A DNA stretch of 61,514 bases from Planctomycetota bacterium. GTDB taxonomy: Bacteria > Planctomycetota > Planctomycetia > Gemmatales > Gemmataceae. Position 1 is the stretch's first letter. Each line of letters opens with the position of its first letter. The translations under genes and the position numbers were made by a program. The stretch spans positions 1-61,514 of the forward strand of contig JAKBCS010000010.1 in NCBI GenBank assembly GCA_021807595.1, read 5' to 3'. Of the stretch, positions 8,785 through 17,334 are shown one piece after another. Below the pieces are notes generated by a model. It had not been told where the DNA came from. It did not search any database and saw only the letters and a program-made list of their open reading frames with translations.

Positions 8785-9984
8785 TCAAAATCGGACTTCC
8801 AGCACCGAGTAATCGTCGGCGAGAAGGTCGCTGCCGTGCCGGAGACGGACGTGGGTCAACAATCGCTCTCCGAGCGAGCCGTCGTCGCGCTCGAGGGTCG
8901 AGAGAAACCGAACGAAATCTTGATGCTTCCACATATCGCCCTCCGGTGTCTCGATCTCGAAAGCTCCGTCGCTGTAGATCAACAGCCTGGCGTAGGTTCC
9001 CAAGGCGATGGAGCGCGTTTCAAACGACGTGCCGGGAGGCAACATGCCGATGAGAGGATCGGTCGAATCGAGGGTGGCGAGCGTCGCCTCGGAAGACGAG
9101 GCCCCCGACCACAACAACGGCGAGGGATGCGCTGCATTGCAGTAGGCGAGATTGCGGTCGCCGAGTCGAAAGACGCCGTACCAGATGGTGAAATACTTGC
9201 CGTCTTGTCGGTCCATCTGAAAGACATCGTTGAGGCGAGAGAGAACCTTTCCCGGATCCCGGAAGTCGGTATTCGGCAGCGATTGCGAGTCTAACACGTT
9301 CGTGGCCGAGACGGCCAACAGCGACGAACCGACGCCGTGGCCGCTCACATCGAGCAAATATAGCGCCAGATGCTCGCGGTCGAGCCAGTGATAGCCGAAC
9401 ATATCGCCGCCCAGCTGCGTGGAGGGCACGAAAGTTCCTCTCGCGCCGACGGCTCCGGCGAGCGGTTGCGGCAACAACGATTGGACGTAGCGGGAGGCTC
9501 CGGCCAATTCCTGGGCCATCAGCTGCTCGCTCTCGGCGAGGCGGCGATAGGCTTCGTCTCGCTCCAAAAGATTGAGGTAGCTGCGCGAGTGATAGCGGAT
9601 GCGCGCGATAAGTTCGATGGGGTCCGGCAGCTTGACAAGATAATCGTTCGCACCGAGCGCGAACGCCTGCGCCTTGATCGTCGGCTCCTCTTTGGAAGAC
9701 AGCACGATCATGGGGACTTGGCGCGTGCCCGGATTGACGCGGAAGAACTTCACCAGCGTCAGACCATCCACCTCCGGCATGACGAGATCTTGCAGAATCA
9801 CCGTGGGTTGGACGACGTTCGCGGTCTCGACGGCGCGAGCCGGATCGGAGCAAAAGTGATAGACGATGTCTTTTTCCGCGGCCAACATGCGCCGCACAGC
9901 TTCGCCGACAATCGGTTGATCGTCGACGAGGAGAACGGTGACGGGGCGGGGGGAAGACGTTTTCGCGATTTGGGGTTGTGTCAT
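8785..9984 (-). CDS. Response regulator with WspR-type receiver and SpoIIE/PP2C phosphatase output
   Basis: Receiver at residues about 14-140 with acceptor D66 (VILQDLVMPEVDG), then a short helix, then a PP2C-type (SpoIIE/RsbU) Ser/Thr phosphatase domain at about 170-399 with QLGGDMFGY, LYLLDVSGHGVGSSL, NAAHPSPLL, IYSDGAFE and a final LLADDYSVLEVRF; the metal-binding aspartates are visible. The receiver carries segments remembered almost word for word from WspR: GANDYLVKLPD, ELIARIRYHSRSYLNLL and DEAYRRL. WspR itself ends in GGDEF. So the output appears to be dephosphorylation of a partner, typically an anti-sigma antagonist, rather than c-di-GMP synthesis. No STAS or anti-sigma gene lies in the window. 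First gene of the operon in transcription order. The ATG at 9984 fits the family length. Confidence 0.93.
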   Translation of the reverse strand: MTQPQIAKTSSPRPVTVLLVDDQPIVGEAVRRMLAAEKDIVYHFCSDPARAVETANVVQPTVILQDLVMPEVDGLTLVKFFRVNPGTRQVPMIVLSSKEEPTIKAQAFALGANDYLVKLPDPIELIARIRYHSRSYLNLLERDEAYRRLAESEQLMAQELAGASRYVQSLLPQPLAGAVGARGTFVPSTQLGGDMFGYHWLDREHLALYLLDVSGHGVGSSLLAVSATNVLDSQSLPNTDFRDPGKVLSRLNDVFQMDRQDGKYFTIWYGVFRLGDRNLAYCNAAHPSPLLWSGASSSEATLATLDSTDPLIGMLPPGTSFETRSIALGTYARLLIYSDGAFEIETPEGDMWKHQDFVRFLSTLERDDGSLGERLLTHVRLRHGSDLLADDYSVLEVRF

Positions 9985-10003
9985 GCGCGGAGCCTTTATG
10001 CCG

Positions 10004-10912
10004 TTATGCCGAGTCGGCCAGCCTTGCGGAAGACTCCGCCTCGACGAGTTCCTCGAACGAGGTCTCGCAAGGGTTCCAGACGGAGCAATGGCCGCCGCAC
10101 TTGCCGGCCAGGCGCGTCAGCCGCGCGAAGAAATCGTCGGCGCGCAGGGAAGCGAAGTCCTTCTGAGCCGGCCGCCGACACTCGCAAATATCATAGGCCA
10201 ACTTGTCGGCGTCCGCCACTGCCGGGATGCCGCGTAGATACGAGGCAAGATCGACTTGGGCGAGATCCATCAAGCGGTCGTAGTCGAGAATGGGGACGTT
10301 GTGCCGGTGGGCGTCCTTGAGGAGCTTGTAGTAATAGATGACGAAGGCCGCTACCAGACGTTTGGCGATGGTGTCAGCTTGCTCGACGGCGAAATCGACT
10401 AGAACGCGCACGTCCGGTTCCAAGGTCCAACGATTTCGCAGCAGCGAGGAATACATCGCGTCGTACCACGCCTTTACCGGCAGGCGGCTCCCCGGCAGCG
10501 ACAACTCGGCGCGGCGATACAACACCACACAATCGAAGCGCGTCACAAACCAGTTGAGTTTGAAGCCGCTGTAGTTCTCCTTGGTGAAGTTATAGTTCTC
10601 CTTGGCCCAGGTTTGTTGGTACACCTTCTCGTGGTGACCGCCAGCCTTGGCAATCATGGCGTAATTGTCGACCATCTCGCATCCGAACGCTCGATTCAGC
10701 ACGTTCTCGTGATGGGGATTGCATATAGGATTAAAATACTCTCGGTAGTATCTCAAGTACGGGTTCTGGCGTAAAAGCATGTCCGCGAACCAATCGGTTC
10801 CCGTATTGGGCAGCGATAACAGGGCGATCGGACGGTGCGAGGGCGAGGGGGCATTCGCCTCAAGGAGAGGTTCATTTCCCACGCCGTCGAAGGAGGATCG
10901 TGCTTCTTGCAT
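10004..10912 (-). CDS. Sulfotransferase-like protein
   Basis: The N-terminal motif LLSLPNTGTDWFADMLL at about residues 31-47 fits the PAPS-binding loop of sulfotransferases (LPxxGTxW). Further fold elements are weak: a DVRVLVDFAVEQADTIAKRL segment and IPILDYDRLMD-like PVLxYExL sequence. The C-terminal quarter is Cys-containing (CECRRP, CGGHCSVWNPC). 302 residues. It lies 19 bp upstream of the phosphatase-regulator gene in position but reads as the last gene of the glycan cluster, 44 bp after the GT4 gene, which suggests it sulfates a surface sugar. The substrate cannot be told from sequence. Confidence 0.7.
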   Translation of the reverse strand: MQEARSSFDGVGNEPLLEANAPSPSHRPIALLSLPNTGTDWFADMLLRQNPYLRYYREYFNPICNPHHENVLNRAFGCEMVDNYAMIAKAGGHHEKVYQQTWAKENYNFTKENYSGFKLNWFVTRFDCVVLYRRAELSLPGSRLPVKAWYDAMYSSLLRNRWTLEPDVRVLVDFAVEQADTIAKRLVAAFVIYYYKLLKDAHRHNVPILDYDRLMDLAQVDLASYLRGIPAVADADKLAYDICECRRPAQKDFASLRADDFFARLTRLAGKCGGHCSVWNPCETSFEELVEAESSARLADSA

Positions 10913-10956
10913 ACCCGTGTGCCTGCTAAGGAGTTAAAGGATCGTGAATTCGTCGC

Positions 10957-12546
10957 TTACAACCGTGCCGCCCCCGCGCTCTGCAACTCGGGCAACGGCG
11001 TCTCGGATTGTCGGCGCATGGCGTCGTCGCGGGCATCGAGGTAGAACTGCTCGCGCAAGCGTGCGTAATGTTCGTGAGGCGAGAATAGGCGCGAACGGCC
11101 CGCCAACGCGGAGGCGAGGATAGATGGGTCGGCGACAACCCCGCGGAGCTTGGCATAGAGGTCGGCCCGCGAACCGGCGCGAAAGACGAGATCGGGGCAG
11201 CCGAGCAACTCTTGAGCGCCGCCGCGATCCGAGGTCAGAATCGGCACGCCGGAAGCCACGCACTCGATGGCCACCTGCGGGAGATTGTCTTCCCAGAGAA
11301 CCGGAACCACGGCGAGATCGACCCCTGCGAGCAGTTCGGGCAGCTGGTTGTGCGTGTAGCCGTCGTAAAACGCGACGGAGGCGAAGCGATGGGCCACGCG
11401 CTTGATTTGCGCGCAAGCGTGCGGATCCACGATCTTGGCCGCGAACGTGAGCGCGAGCCGGCGCGCCAGACTCGCCGGCATCTTTTCCAGAGCTTTCAGA
11501 TAGAAATAAAACCCTTTGTCGCGCCGCATGTATCCGAGATAGGCCAAACGCAGCGGTTGTCCGCGAACGATGGGTTTGGTTGCGGTAGCGTCCGTCATGC
11601 GTTCGGCAAAGCGCGTGCCGATATACAGCGTTTGCACCTTGGCCGGGTCGATGCCAAACCCCACGGTCAAGTCGGCGACGCGTTGGGAGACGGGTAGAAT
11701 GGCATCGACGTAACCGTTCAGGGCATCGACGAACGCACGCCGCCGCTGAGCGAATCGATCCGCGGCGGCGGGATCGAGTATGGCCGTGGCTTGGGTGGCG
11801 CGGCGCGCTCCCCACGATGGATCGGGCTTACCTTGCCGACCCGCCTTATACCAGCGATAGCCGGATCGAGCGACGTGATAGAGGCTGCGGAGAAAACCAA
11901 AGATTGCCCAATTGGCAAAACGATGCGTCACCGAATAGGGTGAGATGCCGAGCATGGCGAGCAGATACTCCAAGCGATATTGTCGTTGTGTGCCGCGCGG
12001 ATGCAACAGATGCGTAAGACAATTGACGCACTTTCGCCCGGCGCGGAAATCGCGGCAGGTCGCTTGCTCCTGAAACCACAGATTGACCTGCGGACAAAAG
12101 GCAAAATAATTGTGGACGCTGTAGATAATCTTTGTCTGTGGATAATGCTCGCGCGCTAGGCGCAGAAACGACAGTGGAATGCCTTCGAGGTTGTTGAAAT
12201 GGATCACGTCGAACGGGCCGTAATCGCGTAGAAAATCGGCGAACAGAGGGTCCATCTCCGGCGACTGCGCCACATCCTGTCCGAAGGCTTCTTGGCCGGG
12301 ACTGAGGATCGTGGAGTTGACCATTTCAAACTTGCGGACTCCCTGAGTCTTCGATGCGGCTTCGCGGACATGGGGCTTGCGCGAGAAGGGGCTGTAGCAA
12401 ACGCCGGAACTGAAATACCAGACGTCGTCGCCGTTTCGCACGGCGGCGTCGATGACATTGCGCTGATAAATGGAGACGCCGCCGCCCCGGCGTTGCTCGT
12501 CCTCGAAATCGACCCAATTGTAGTAGAGTATTTTGAGCTTGCGCAT
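10957..12546 (-). CDS. Glycosyltransferase family 4
   Basis: Retaining GT-B glycosyltransferase. The N-terminal domain has an early glycine-rich loop (RRGGGVSIYQRN) and a CPQVNLW...C...CVNC cysteine cluster seen in a subset of GT4 proteins. The C-terminal domain has LRLAYLGYMRRDKGFYFYLKAL, a VAFYDGYTHNQLPELL segment and PVLWEDNLPQVAIECVASG with the donor-binding E-x7-E region, followed by VPILTSDRGGAQELLG. The TTG at 12561 is in frame, but the ATG at 12546 has GAGGAAAGC upstream and I prefer it. 529 residues. Part of the glf cluster. Confidence 0.9.
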   Translation of the reverse strand: MRKLKILYYNWVDFEDEQRRGGGVSIYQRNVIDAAVRNGDDVWYFSSGVCYSPFSRKPHVREAASKTQGVRKFEMVNSTILSPGQEAFGQDVAQSPEMDPLFADFLRDYGPFDVIHFNNLEGIPLSFLRLAREHYPQTKIIYSVHNYFAFCPQVNLWFQEQATCRDFRAGRKCVNCLTHLLHPRGTQRQYRLEYLLAMLGISPYSVTHRFANWAIFGFLRSLYHVARSGYRWYKAGRQGKPDPSWGARRATQATAILDPAAADRFAQRRRAFVDALNGYVDAILPVSQRVADLTVGFGIDPAKVQTLYIGTRFAERMTDATATKPIVRGQPLRLAYLGYMRRDKGFYFYLKALEKMPASLARRLALTFAAKIVDPHACAQIKRVAHRFASVAFYDGYTHNQLPELLAGVDLAVVPVLWEDNLPQVAIECVASGVPILTSDRGGAQELLGCPDLVFRAGSRADLYAKLRGVVADPSILASALAGRSRLFSPHEHYARLREQFYLDARDDAMRRQSETPLPELQSAGAARL

Positions 12547-12557
12547 GCTTTCCTCAA

Positions 12558-14417
12558 TCAAGGGACCAGGTTCGTCTCCGTTTGGCTCGGCGCAAAATGG
12601 GCCGCCTCCTCGCCGACGGAATGGCAGTCAAGGACGTTTAAGTGTCGCGTCCAGAACGCGGACTTTGTCAGCGGTTTGCTGCCGCCCCGCCAGGCGCGCG
12701 CGACGCGACGGTACGACAACCACAACCGCAGCGCCAGCCACGCGCCTCGAATCAGACCGCGGACGAAGCGGCCTCGCGAGCGGCGAATCACGAGACATTC
12801 GGGGCGATGCGTTTCGTCCACGGCCACGACATCGGCATCTTCCACGTCGTACCATTGCTCGCCTCCTCGGAGCGTTCGTTGCGGAACCGCATCGGCTGGA
12901 GGACTGGAGCGAGCGAGATTGCGGACGACGAGTCGCCAACGTCCCCAGCGCGTCGCCCGGCCGCGATCGGAGGGGCGTGGAACGCTCGAGGGACCAACGG
13001 CATCGCGCGGACAGGTTGGCGGCGAGAACGACCGCGCGAGCGCGGCGACGCGGCGATGCAGCGCGGCCCCCTCCTCGGCCAGAGCCGTCGGGCCACGCAG
13101 ATAGGCCGCCGCCGCCTCGCACATCAGATGTGCTTCGCCGTAGTCGAACGTCAGCAACTCGTCGAGCAACCGGCTGAAAAACTGCCGTGCTACCGTGCGG
13201 GCAGCGATGTCGGGAAAGTGGAGCGCGCCGACGATTAAAAGATTGCGTAACTCGTAAAAAGGATGCCAGCTTCGCCCTTTGCCCTCGAACGACTCGTGCC
13301 AGACGGCAATCCCCGGCAGCGCGACTGTGGCAATGCCATTGCGGAGTAAGCGACATCCATACTCCACATCGTCGCCGCGTAGGAACAGCGGTAGCGGCAA
13401 ACCGGCGCGCTCCAGCGCCGGCCGAGAAAAGGCATGGAACCACCAGCCGTTATAGTGCCTCGGCTCCGGCTCCAGAAAAGGTTGCAGCCCATCGGGTCGA
13501 TCGACGCGCCTTCTTCTCGGCTCGTCGATGCGGATTCGATCGGGCCGATACCGGCTGCCGCACTCGACCAGCACCCGCGGTTCCGACCGATCGAGCATGT
13601 GTCCACCGAGGGCGACTTCTTCGCGCGCCAGCGATAAAAAGGCGGCCGCGCGGACGATGGACTCGGTCTCCAACACGATGTCGTCGTCCATGAACAATAC
13701 GTGCGTGGCGGTAGATTCCTTGCGTGCCTCCAGCAGGCTGCGCGTGAAGCCGCCCGCGCCGCCGCGATTCGACTGTTCGATCCATCTCAGGCGCGAGCCG
13801 GCGAGGGAAGCCAGCCGAGCATGGCGGGGATGATCGCGGACCTTTTCCTCTCCCTGATCGACGACGATGACGCACTTCAACCATTTCAGCGCGAACTCGT
13901 CGGCGAACAATCGATGGAGATTCGCAAGAAGCAAGCCGGCGCGGTTGAAGGTGCAAAGAGCGGCGACGAAACGCACGGGGCGCGGCTCCACCTCGCGGGC
14001 AAACCACTCTGCCTTCGACAACCGCGTCGATTGGCCGTGGGAGACGATCTCGAAATACAGGAGCCCCTCGCCGGGCGGAACGTCCATCTCAAGCGTCGAT
14101 TCATCGTGCCGAACCGAGAAATCGCGCTCACAAACCAACATTGCTGCGCGCTCGCGCGTTCGTCGATAGATTCGCGCCACCCCCGAACCTCGAACCCGAA
14201 GCCGCAGGGCAAGATGCCGCAACGCGGTATATTCGCGCCAATAGCTTTCGTAAAAGGCGTTGAAAAACGTATCGGTTCGCACCGTCGCATTCCGGGACAA
14301 TTCGAGCGCGCACCGTCCCAGTTGCCGCACTTCCGACGCTCGTTGGCACCGATAGTACAGTCGTCTCAGGCATCGTTTGGACGGCATCACGGTGCGCTGT
14401 AGGATGCGCTCGATCAT
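12558..14417 (-). CDS. GlfT2-like galactofuranosyltransferase (GT2)
   Basis: GT-A enzyme probably transferring galactofuranose from UDP-Galf. The N-terminal beta-rich domain (1-160) precedes VRFVAALCTFNRAG, the DXD-type motif LFMDDDIVLE near 240-250, YNGWWFHAFSR, RGDDVEYGCRL and WHESFEGKGRSWHPFYELRN. The DDD, WW, DDxE and HE elements and the overall length (619 versus about 637 residues) follow mycobacterial GlfT2, the polymerising galactan enzyme. It sits 9 bp after glf in the same operon, which supports UDP-Galf as donor. In organisms with O antigens, related enzymes add single Galf residues, so polymerisation is inferred only. C-terminal part (about 500-619) contains a basic helical tail. 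Confidence 0.85.
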   Translation of the reverse strand: MIERILQRTVMPSKRCLRRLYYRCQRASEVRQLGRCALELSRNATVRTDTFFNAFYESYWREYTALRHLALRLRVRGSGVARIYRRTRERAAMLVCERDFSVRHDESTLEMDVPPGEGLLYFEIVSHGQSTRLSKAEWFAREVEPRPVRFVAALCTFNRAGLLLANLHRLFADEFALKWLKCVIVVDQGEEKVRDHPRHARLASLAGSRLRWIEQSNRGGAGGFTRSLLEARKESTATHVLFMDDDIVLETESIVRAAAFLSLAREEVALGGHMLDRSEPRVLVECGSRYRPDRIRIDEPRRRRVDRPDGLQPFLEPEPRHYNGWWFHAFSRPALERAGLPLPLFLRGDDVEYGCRLLRNGIATVALPGIAVWHESFEGKGRSWHPFYELRNLLIVGALHFPDIAARTVARQFFSRLLDELLTFDYGEAHLMCEAAAAYLRGPTALAEEGAALHRRVAALARSFSPPTCPRDAVGPSSVPRPSDRGRATRWGRWRLVVRNLARSSPPADAVPQRTLRGGEQWYDVEDADVVAVDETHRPECLVIRRSRGRFVRGLIRGAWLALRLWLSYRRVARAWRGGSKPLTKSAFWTRHLNVLDCHSVGEEAAHFAPSQTETNLVP

Positions 14418-14426
14418 TGGAGAACC

Positions 14427-15593
14427 TCACCCGGCCACGCTTTCGAGCGTTCTAGCCCAGAAGGGAACGACCTTTTTACGAAAATCGCTGAGTGCCGAGG
14501 CGATGGCCTGGTGCATGTCGAGGTACTGATACGAGCCGAGCCTCCCGCCGAAGAGAACATTGTTCTCGCGGGCGGCCAAACTCCGATAAGCGGAGAACAT
14601 CTGACGGTCCCGCGCGGTATTCACCGGATAGTACGGTTCGTCGTCTCGACGCGCGCGGCGCGAGTATTCGCGGCAAATCAGCGTGCGATCCGACGGATGG
14701 CGTCGTTCCGGATGCAGGTGCTTGAACTCGTGGATGCGCGTATGCGGCACTTCCTCGTCCGCGTAGTTGACCACGGCGGCCCCCTGATAGTCGTCCACGC
14801 CGACCGCTTCGCGTTCGAAGTCGAGCGTTCGCCAGCTCAATTCGCCCAGTCGATAGCCGAAGTAGCGATCGATCGGGCCACTGTAGACGACGAGTTGATG
14901 GGGGAGCAACGAATCGCGGGCGTCGAAAAAATCGACACCCAAGCGGAGATCAATACAAGGCGAATCGAGCATACGGCGGAAGACGGCCGTATATCCGTCC
15001 ACCGGCAACCCTTCGTATTGGTCGGTAAAATAGTACGGATCGAAGGTGAAGCGCACGGGCAAGCGCGCGATGATGCTCGCCGGAAGCTGGCGCGGATCGG
15101 TCTGCCACTGTTTCTTTGTGTAGCCGCGAACGAACGCCTCATAGAGCGGCCTACCGATGGAGGCGACCGCCTTCTCTTCGAGATTGTCCGGGTTCAAACG
15201 CGCCTCGGCATCCGCCTGGCCACGAACTAATTCGCGCGCCTCCGTCGGCGTCATGTGACGACCGAAAAAAGCGCAGATGGTGCCAAGGTTGATGGGCATC
15301 GGATAGACTTGGCCCTTGTGAACGGTTAGCACGCGATGGCGGTATTGGGTGAAGCTGGTAAAGCGTTGGAGATAGCGCCACACCTCTTCGCTATTGGTGT
15401 GAAATAAATGCGATCCGTATTTGTGATATTCGATGCCGGTACTCGCGTCGGTCTCGGAGTAGCAATTGCCGCCGATGTGCGAACGACGTTCCAGCACGCA
15501 CACAGTTCGACCCAGGGAAGCGATGCGTTCGGCCAGGGTAGCGCCGTAGAATCCCGCGCCGACAATAATCGCGTCGTAGTCGCGCAGCGCCAT
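14427..15593 (-). CDS. glf: UDP-galactopyranose mutase
   Basis: Flavoenzyme interconverting UDP-galactopyranose and UDP-galactofuranose. N-terminal FAD-binding motif DAIIVGAGFYGATLAERIA, then SHIGGNCYSE and IEYHKYGSHLFHTNSEEVW, in which the active-site His region is kept. Later family segments: YTKKQWQTDP, LPVRFTFDPYYFTDQYEGLP, YSGPIDRYFGYRLG, EYSRRA and DEPYYPVN, and GGRLGSYQYLDMHQAI near the C-terminus. 388 residues is normal. The ATG at 15593 has GGGAGG 7 bases upstream. The neighbouring GlfT2-like gene gives the use of its product. Confidence 0.97.
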   Translation of the reverse strand: MALRDYDAIIVGAGFYGATLAERIASLGRTVCVLERRSHIGGNCYSETDASTGIEYHKYGSHLFHTNSEEVWRYLQRFTSFTQYRHRVLTVHKGQVYPMPINLGTICAFFGRHMTPTEARELVRGQADAEARLNPDNLEEKAVASIGRPLYEAFVRGYTKKQWQTDPRQLPASIIARLPVRFTFDPYYFTDQYEGLPVDGYTAVFRRMLDSPCIDLRLGVDFFDARDSLLPHQLVVYSGPIDRYFGYRLGELSWRTLDFEREAVGVDDYQGAAVVNYADEEVPHTRIHEFKHLHPERRHPSDRTLICREYSRRARRDDEPYYPVNTARDRQMFSAYRSLAARENNVLFGGRLGSYQYLDMHQAIASALSDFRKKVVPFWARTLESVAG

Positions 15594-15679
15594 CGAAGAA
15601 CCTCCCTGTCACATCGCGGCGAAACGAAAGCTGAGTTCCGTAAAAGTGGGAGGATTCTATCTTTACCGGGTTTGCCGTG

Positions 15680-16723
15680 TCAATCGGACTTCGGGGGTTT
15701 GGATTGCGACAGGAGGCGGGGCAGTTCGGCACGAAGGCGCTGGGTGAAGACCTCGGCTCCGTGAAAGAGGGTATGATGCCCGTCCTCGAAATCGTCGTCG
15801 GCCAGCCAGCGTTCGGCGTCGATCACCTCAACGCCGTAGGTCGCCCTCAACTCGTCGAGCAAGGCGCGCACCGCGGCCTTGCCTTCGTCGGAATACCAGC
15901 TGCGAAACGCCGACGACTCCGGCATGACCACCAGAGCGGCCGGGATCCTCTCTTTCCGGCATAAGTCGAGCGTTTGACGGAGTGCTTGCGTCGGTTTTTT
16001 TCCGAGGCGGAAGTTGCCCAAGCCCGGTGAATAACCGCTGTGCGCCGTCGCCAATCGTTCCTGCCGCGCCGATTCGGGGAACGGCATCGGCGCTAGGATC
16101 GTCCATCCCCAATCGTCCAAGGGCTGATAGGTGGGGAAGGGTACCCTTTCCACCAGACACTTCGTCTCCAGTTGAATCTGGCGGCGGAAGGTGTACCAGG
16201 GAGCGATGCGAGCTTCCAACCACAATCGTCCTCGTTTCCCCGGTCGATTGAGATAGGGATACCATTGCCGGAATCGGTGGGCGTCGATGCTTTCAAATCC
16301 GGTCATTCCCTCCTCGGTGAGCGAGCCGCGCTGGGATTCGTTCATCAGAGGCGGAAGAAACTCGATGAGCGCGAAGCGAGGCCGAATCCCCTTGGCGAGC
16401 ATGTCGCGCAGATAAAAGCACTCCGAGATGGGGCCGGTAGCGGGGATGCCGAAGTTATACACATGCAAAGGCTTGCCGTCGCTATCGGGCATGCCTTCGA
16501 GACAGCCGGCGCGAAAGGCCCAGCAGGCGCGCGAACTGCCGAGCATGAGGAGAAGCGATCGATCCGGCTCTTGGCTCACGAGATGGCGCAAAGCCGGCCA
16601 CTTGCGCGCTTCGTTCGCCGGGCCGATCCTCAGCCATCGATCTTTGAGTAATCCCGGAACGATTAACGAGATACCGTACCAAAGCAACACCCACATCAGC
16701 GCGGCTCGGCCACAGCGTTTCAT
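15680..16723 (-). CDS. Membrane-anchored SGNH/GDSL-like protein of unknown function
   Basis: One N-terminal membrane segment (LMWVLLWYGISLIVPGLL), then an extracytoplasmic domain opening with SLLLMLGSSRACWAF, an SGNH-type block I with a possible nucleophile serine, followed by YNFGIPATGP and, near the end, DFEDGHHTLFHGAEVF, which places an Asp and His as expected for the catalytic pair. This pattern occurs in DUF1574-like and AlgX/AlgJ-like acyltransferase-related proteins. An in-frame ATG at 16933 would add 70 residues, but these lie in a 230-bp dispersed repeat, so I favour 16723 (347 residues) although its ribosome site is weak. Location beside the glycan genes suggests polysaccharide acylation; this is inference. 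Confidence 0.6.
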   Translation of the reverse strand: MKRCGRAALMWVLLWYGISLIVPGLLKDRWLRIGPANEARKWPALRHLVSQEPDRSLLLMLGSSRACWAFRAGCLEGMPDSDGKPLHVYNFGIPATGPISECFYLRDMLAKGIRPRFALIEFLPPLMNESQRGSLTEEGMTGFESIDAHRFRQWYPYLNRPGKRGRLWLEARIAPWYTFRRQIQLETKCLVERVPFPTYQPLDDWGWTILAPMPFPESARQERLATAHSGYSPGLGNFRLGKKPTQALRQTLDLCRKERIPAALVVMPESSAFRSWYSDEGKAAVRALLDELRATYGVEVIDAERWLADDDFEDGHHTLFHGAEVFTQRLRAELPRLLSQSKPPKSD

Positions 16724-16802
16724 GCGGCGCGAACGCAAGCGATTCAAGGACGGTGCGGATTCATCGCGGGCTTTTCCCGACTCGGTGCGACGCGCTTTCC
16801 AT

Positions 16803-17030
16803 GCCCAGCGCCAGCCACCGATCGGTACGAGAGGCAGGCGACGAATCGACGGTTGAGGCGGCACGTCGAGAGAAGGAGCCGCAGAGTCGAGAAAGAGGGA
16901 GTTGGCCTCGGCCCGCTCGATTGGCGCGTTCATCGGTAGACGACTCCGGCAGTAAAGAAACGGATGACCGGCAATTCAACACCAAGATGTGTGACAAAGT
17001 GTACTTGCAGCATCGATGGAATCAACCCCA
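16803..17030 (+). repeat. Dispersed 230-bp repeat, copy A
   Basis: Aligns over its whole length with 23283-23511 in the same orientation. Near-identical blocks include TTGGCCTCGGCCCGCTCG, CATCGGTAGACGACTCCGGC, GACAAAGTGTACTT and the shared end AATCAACCCCA. Several frames stay open in both copies, so no coding strand can be chosen. Terminal inverted repeats were not seen. Confidence 0.75.
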
Positions 17031-17334
17031 TAAACCTCGATATCCAGGGGTTAAAAAACCGCTCTTGATTCTTATTGAGGCGTCTGGTAAATATCGTTTG
17101 TTTGATAAAGTGTGGGTAGGGATGCCCGTTCCACAGCAACTGGGAAATCGCAGGAGGTCGAACACTTCAACACTTGCCCTCTTTTGGTAATAAGCCAACT
17201 TATCACCATTTCGCTTCCATGCTGATGCTTGGGCAAGTTCGTTCGTGCATTCCCCCGCGATTCAGGGGGATGGCCGATGCGTGGCTTTTGACCGCATCGG
17301 TTACCGCTGCTTTATTTGGAAAGGACACCCACGC
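17031..17334. other. AT-richer intergenic stretch upstream of the CsrA-receiver gene
   Basis: No gene recognised. Base composition is clearly more AT-rich than the surrounding genes, for example around 17040-17130 and 17180-17215. It lies between the minus-strand SGNH-like gene and the plus-strand Kai region and should hold the promoter for the latter. A clear ribosome site GGAAAGGA lies at 17318-17325, 9 bases before the next start. Confidence 0.5.

Noticed and set aside
16753-17190. Plus-strand gene over repeat copy A
   Set aside because: The repeat is open in several frames in both copies and the translated products share no family; coding status cannot be supported.
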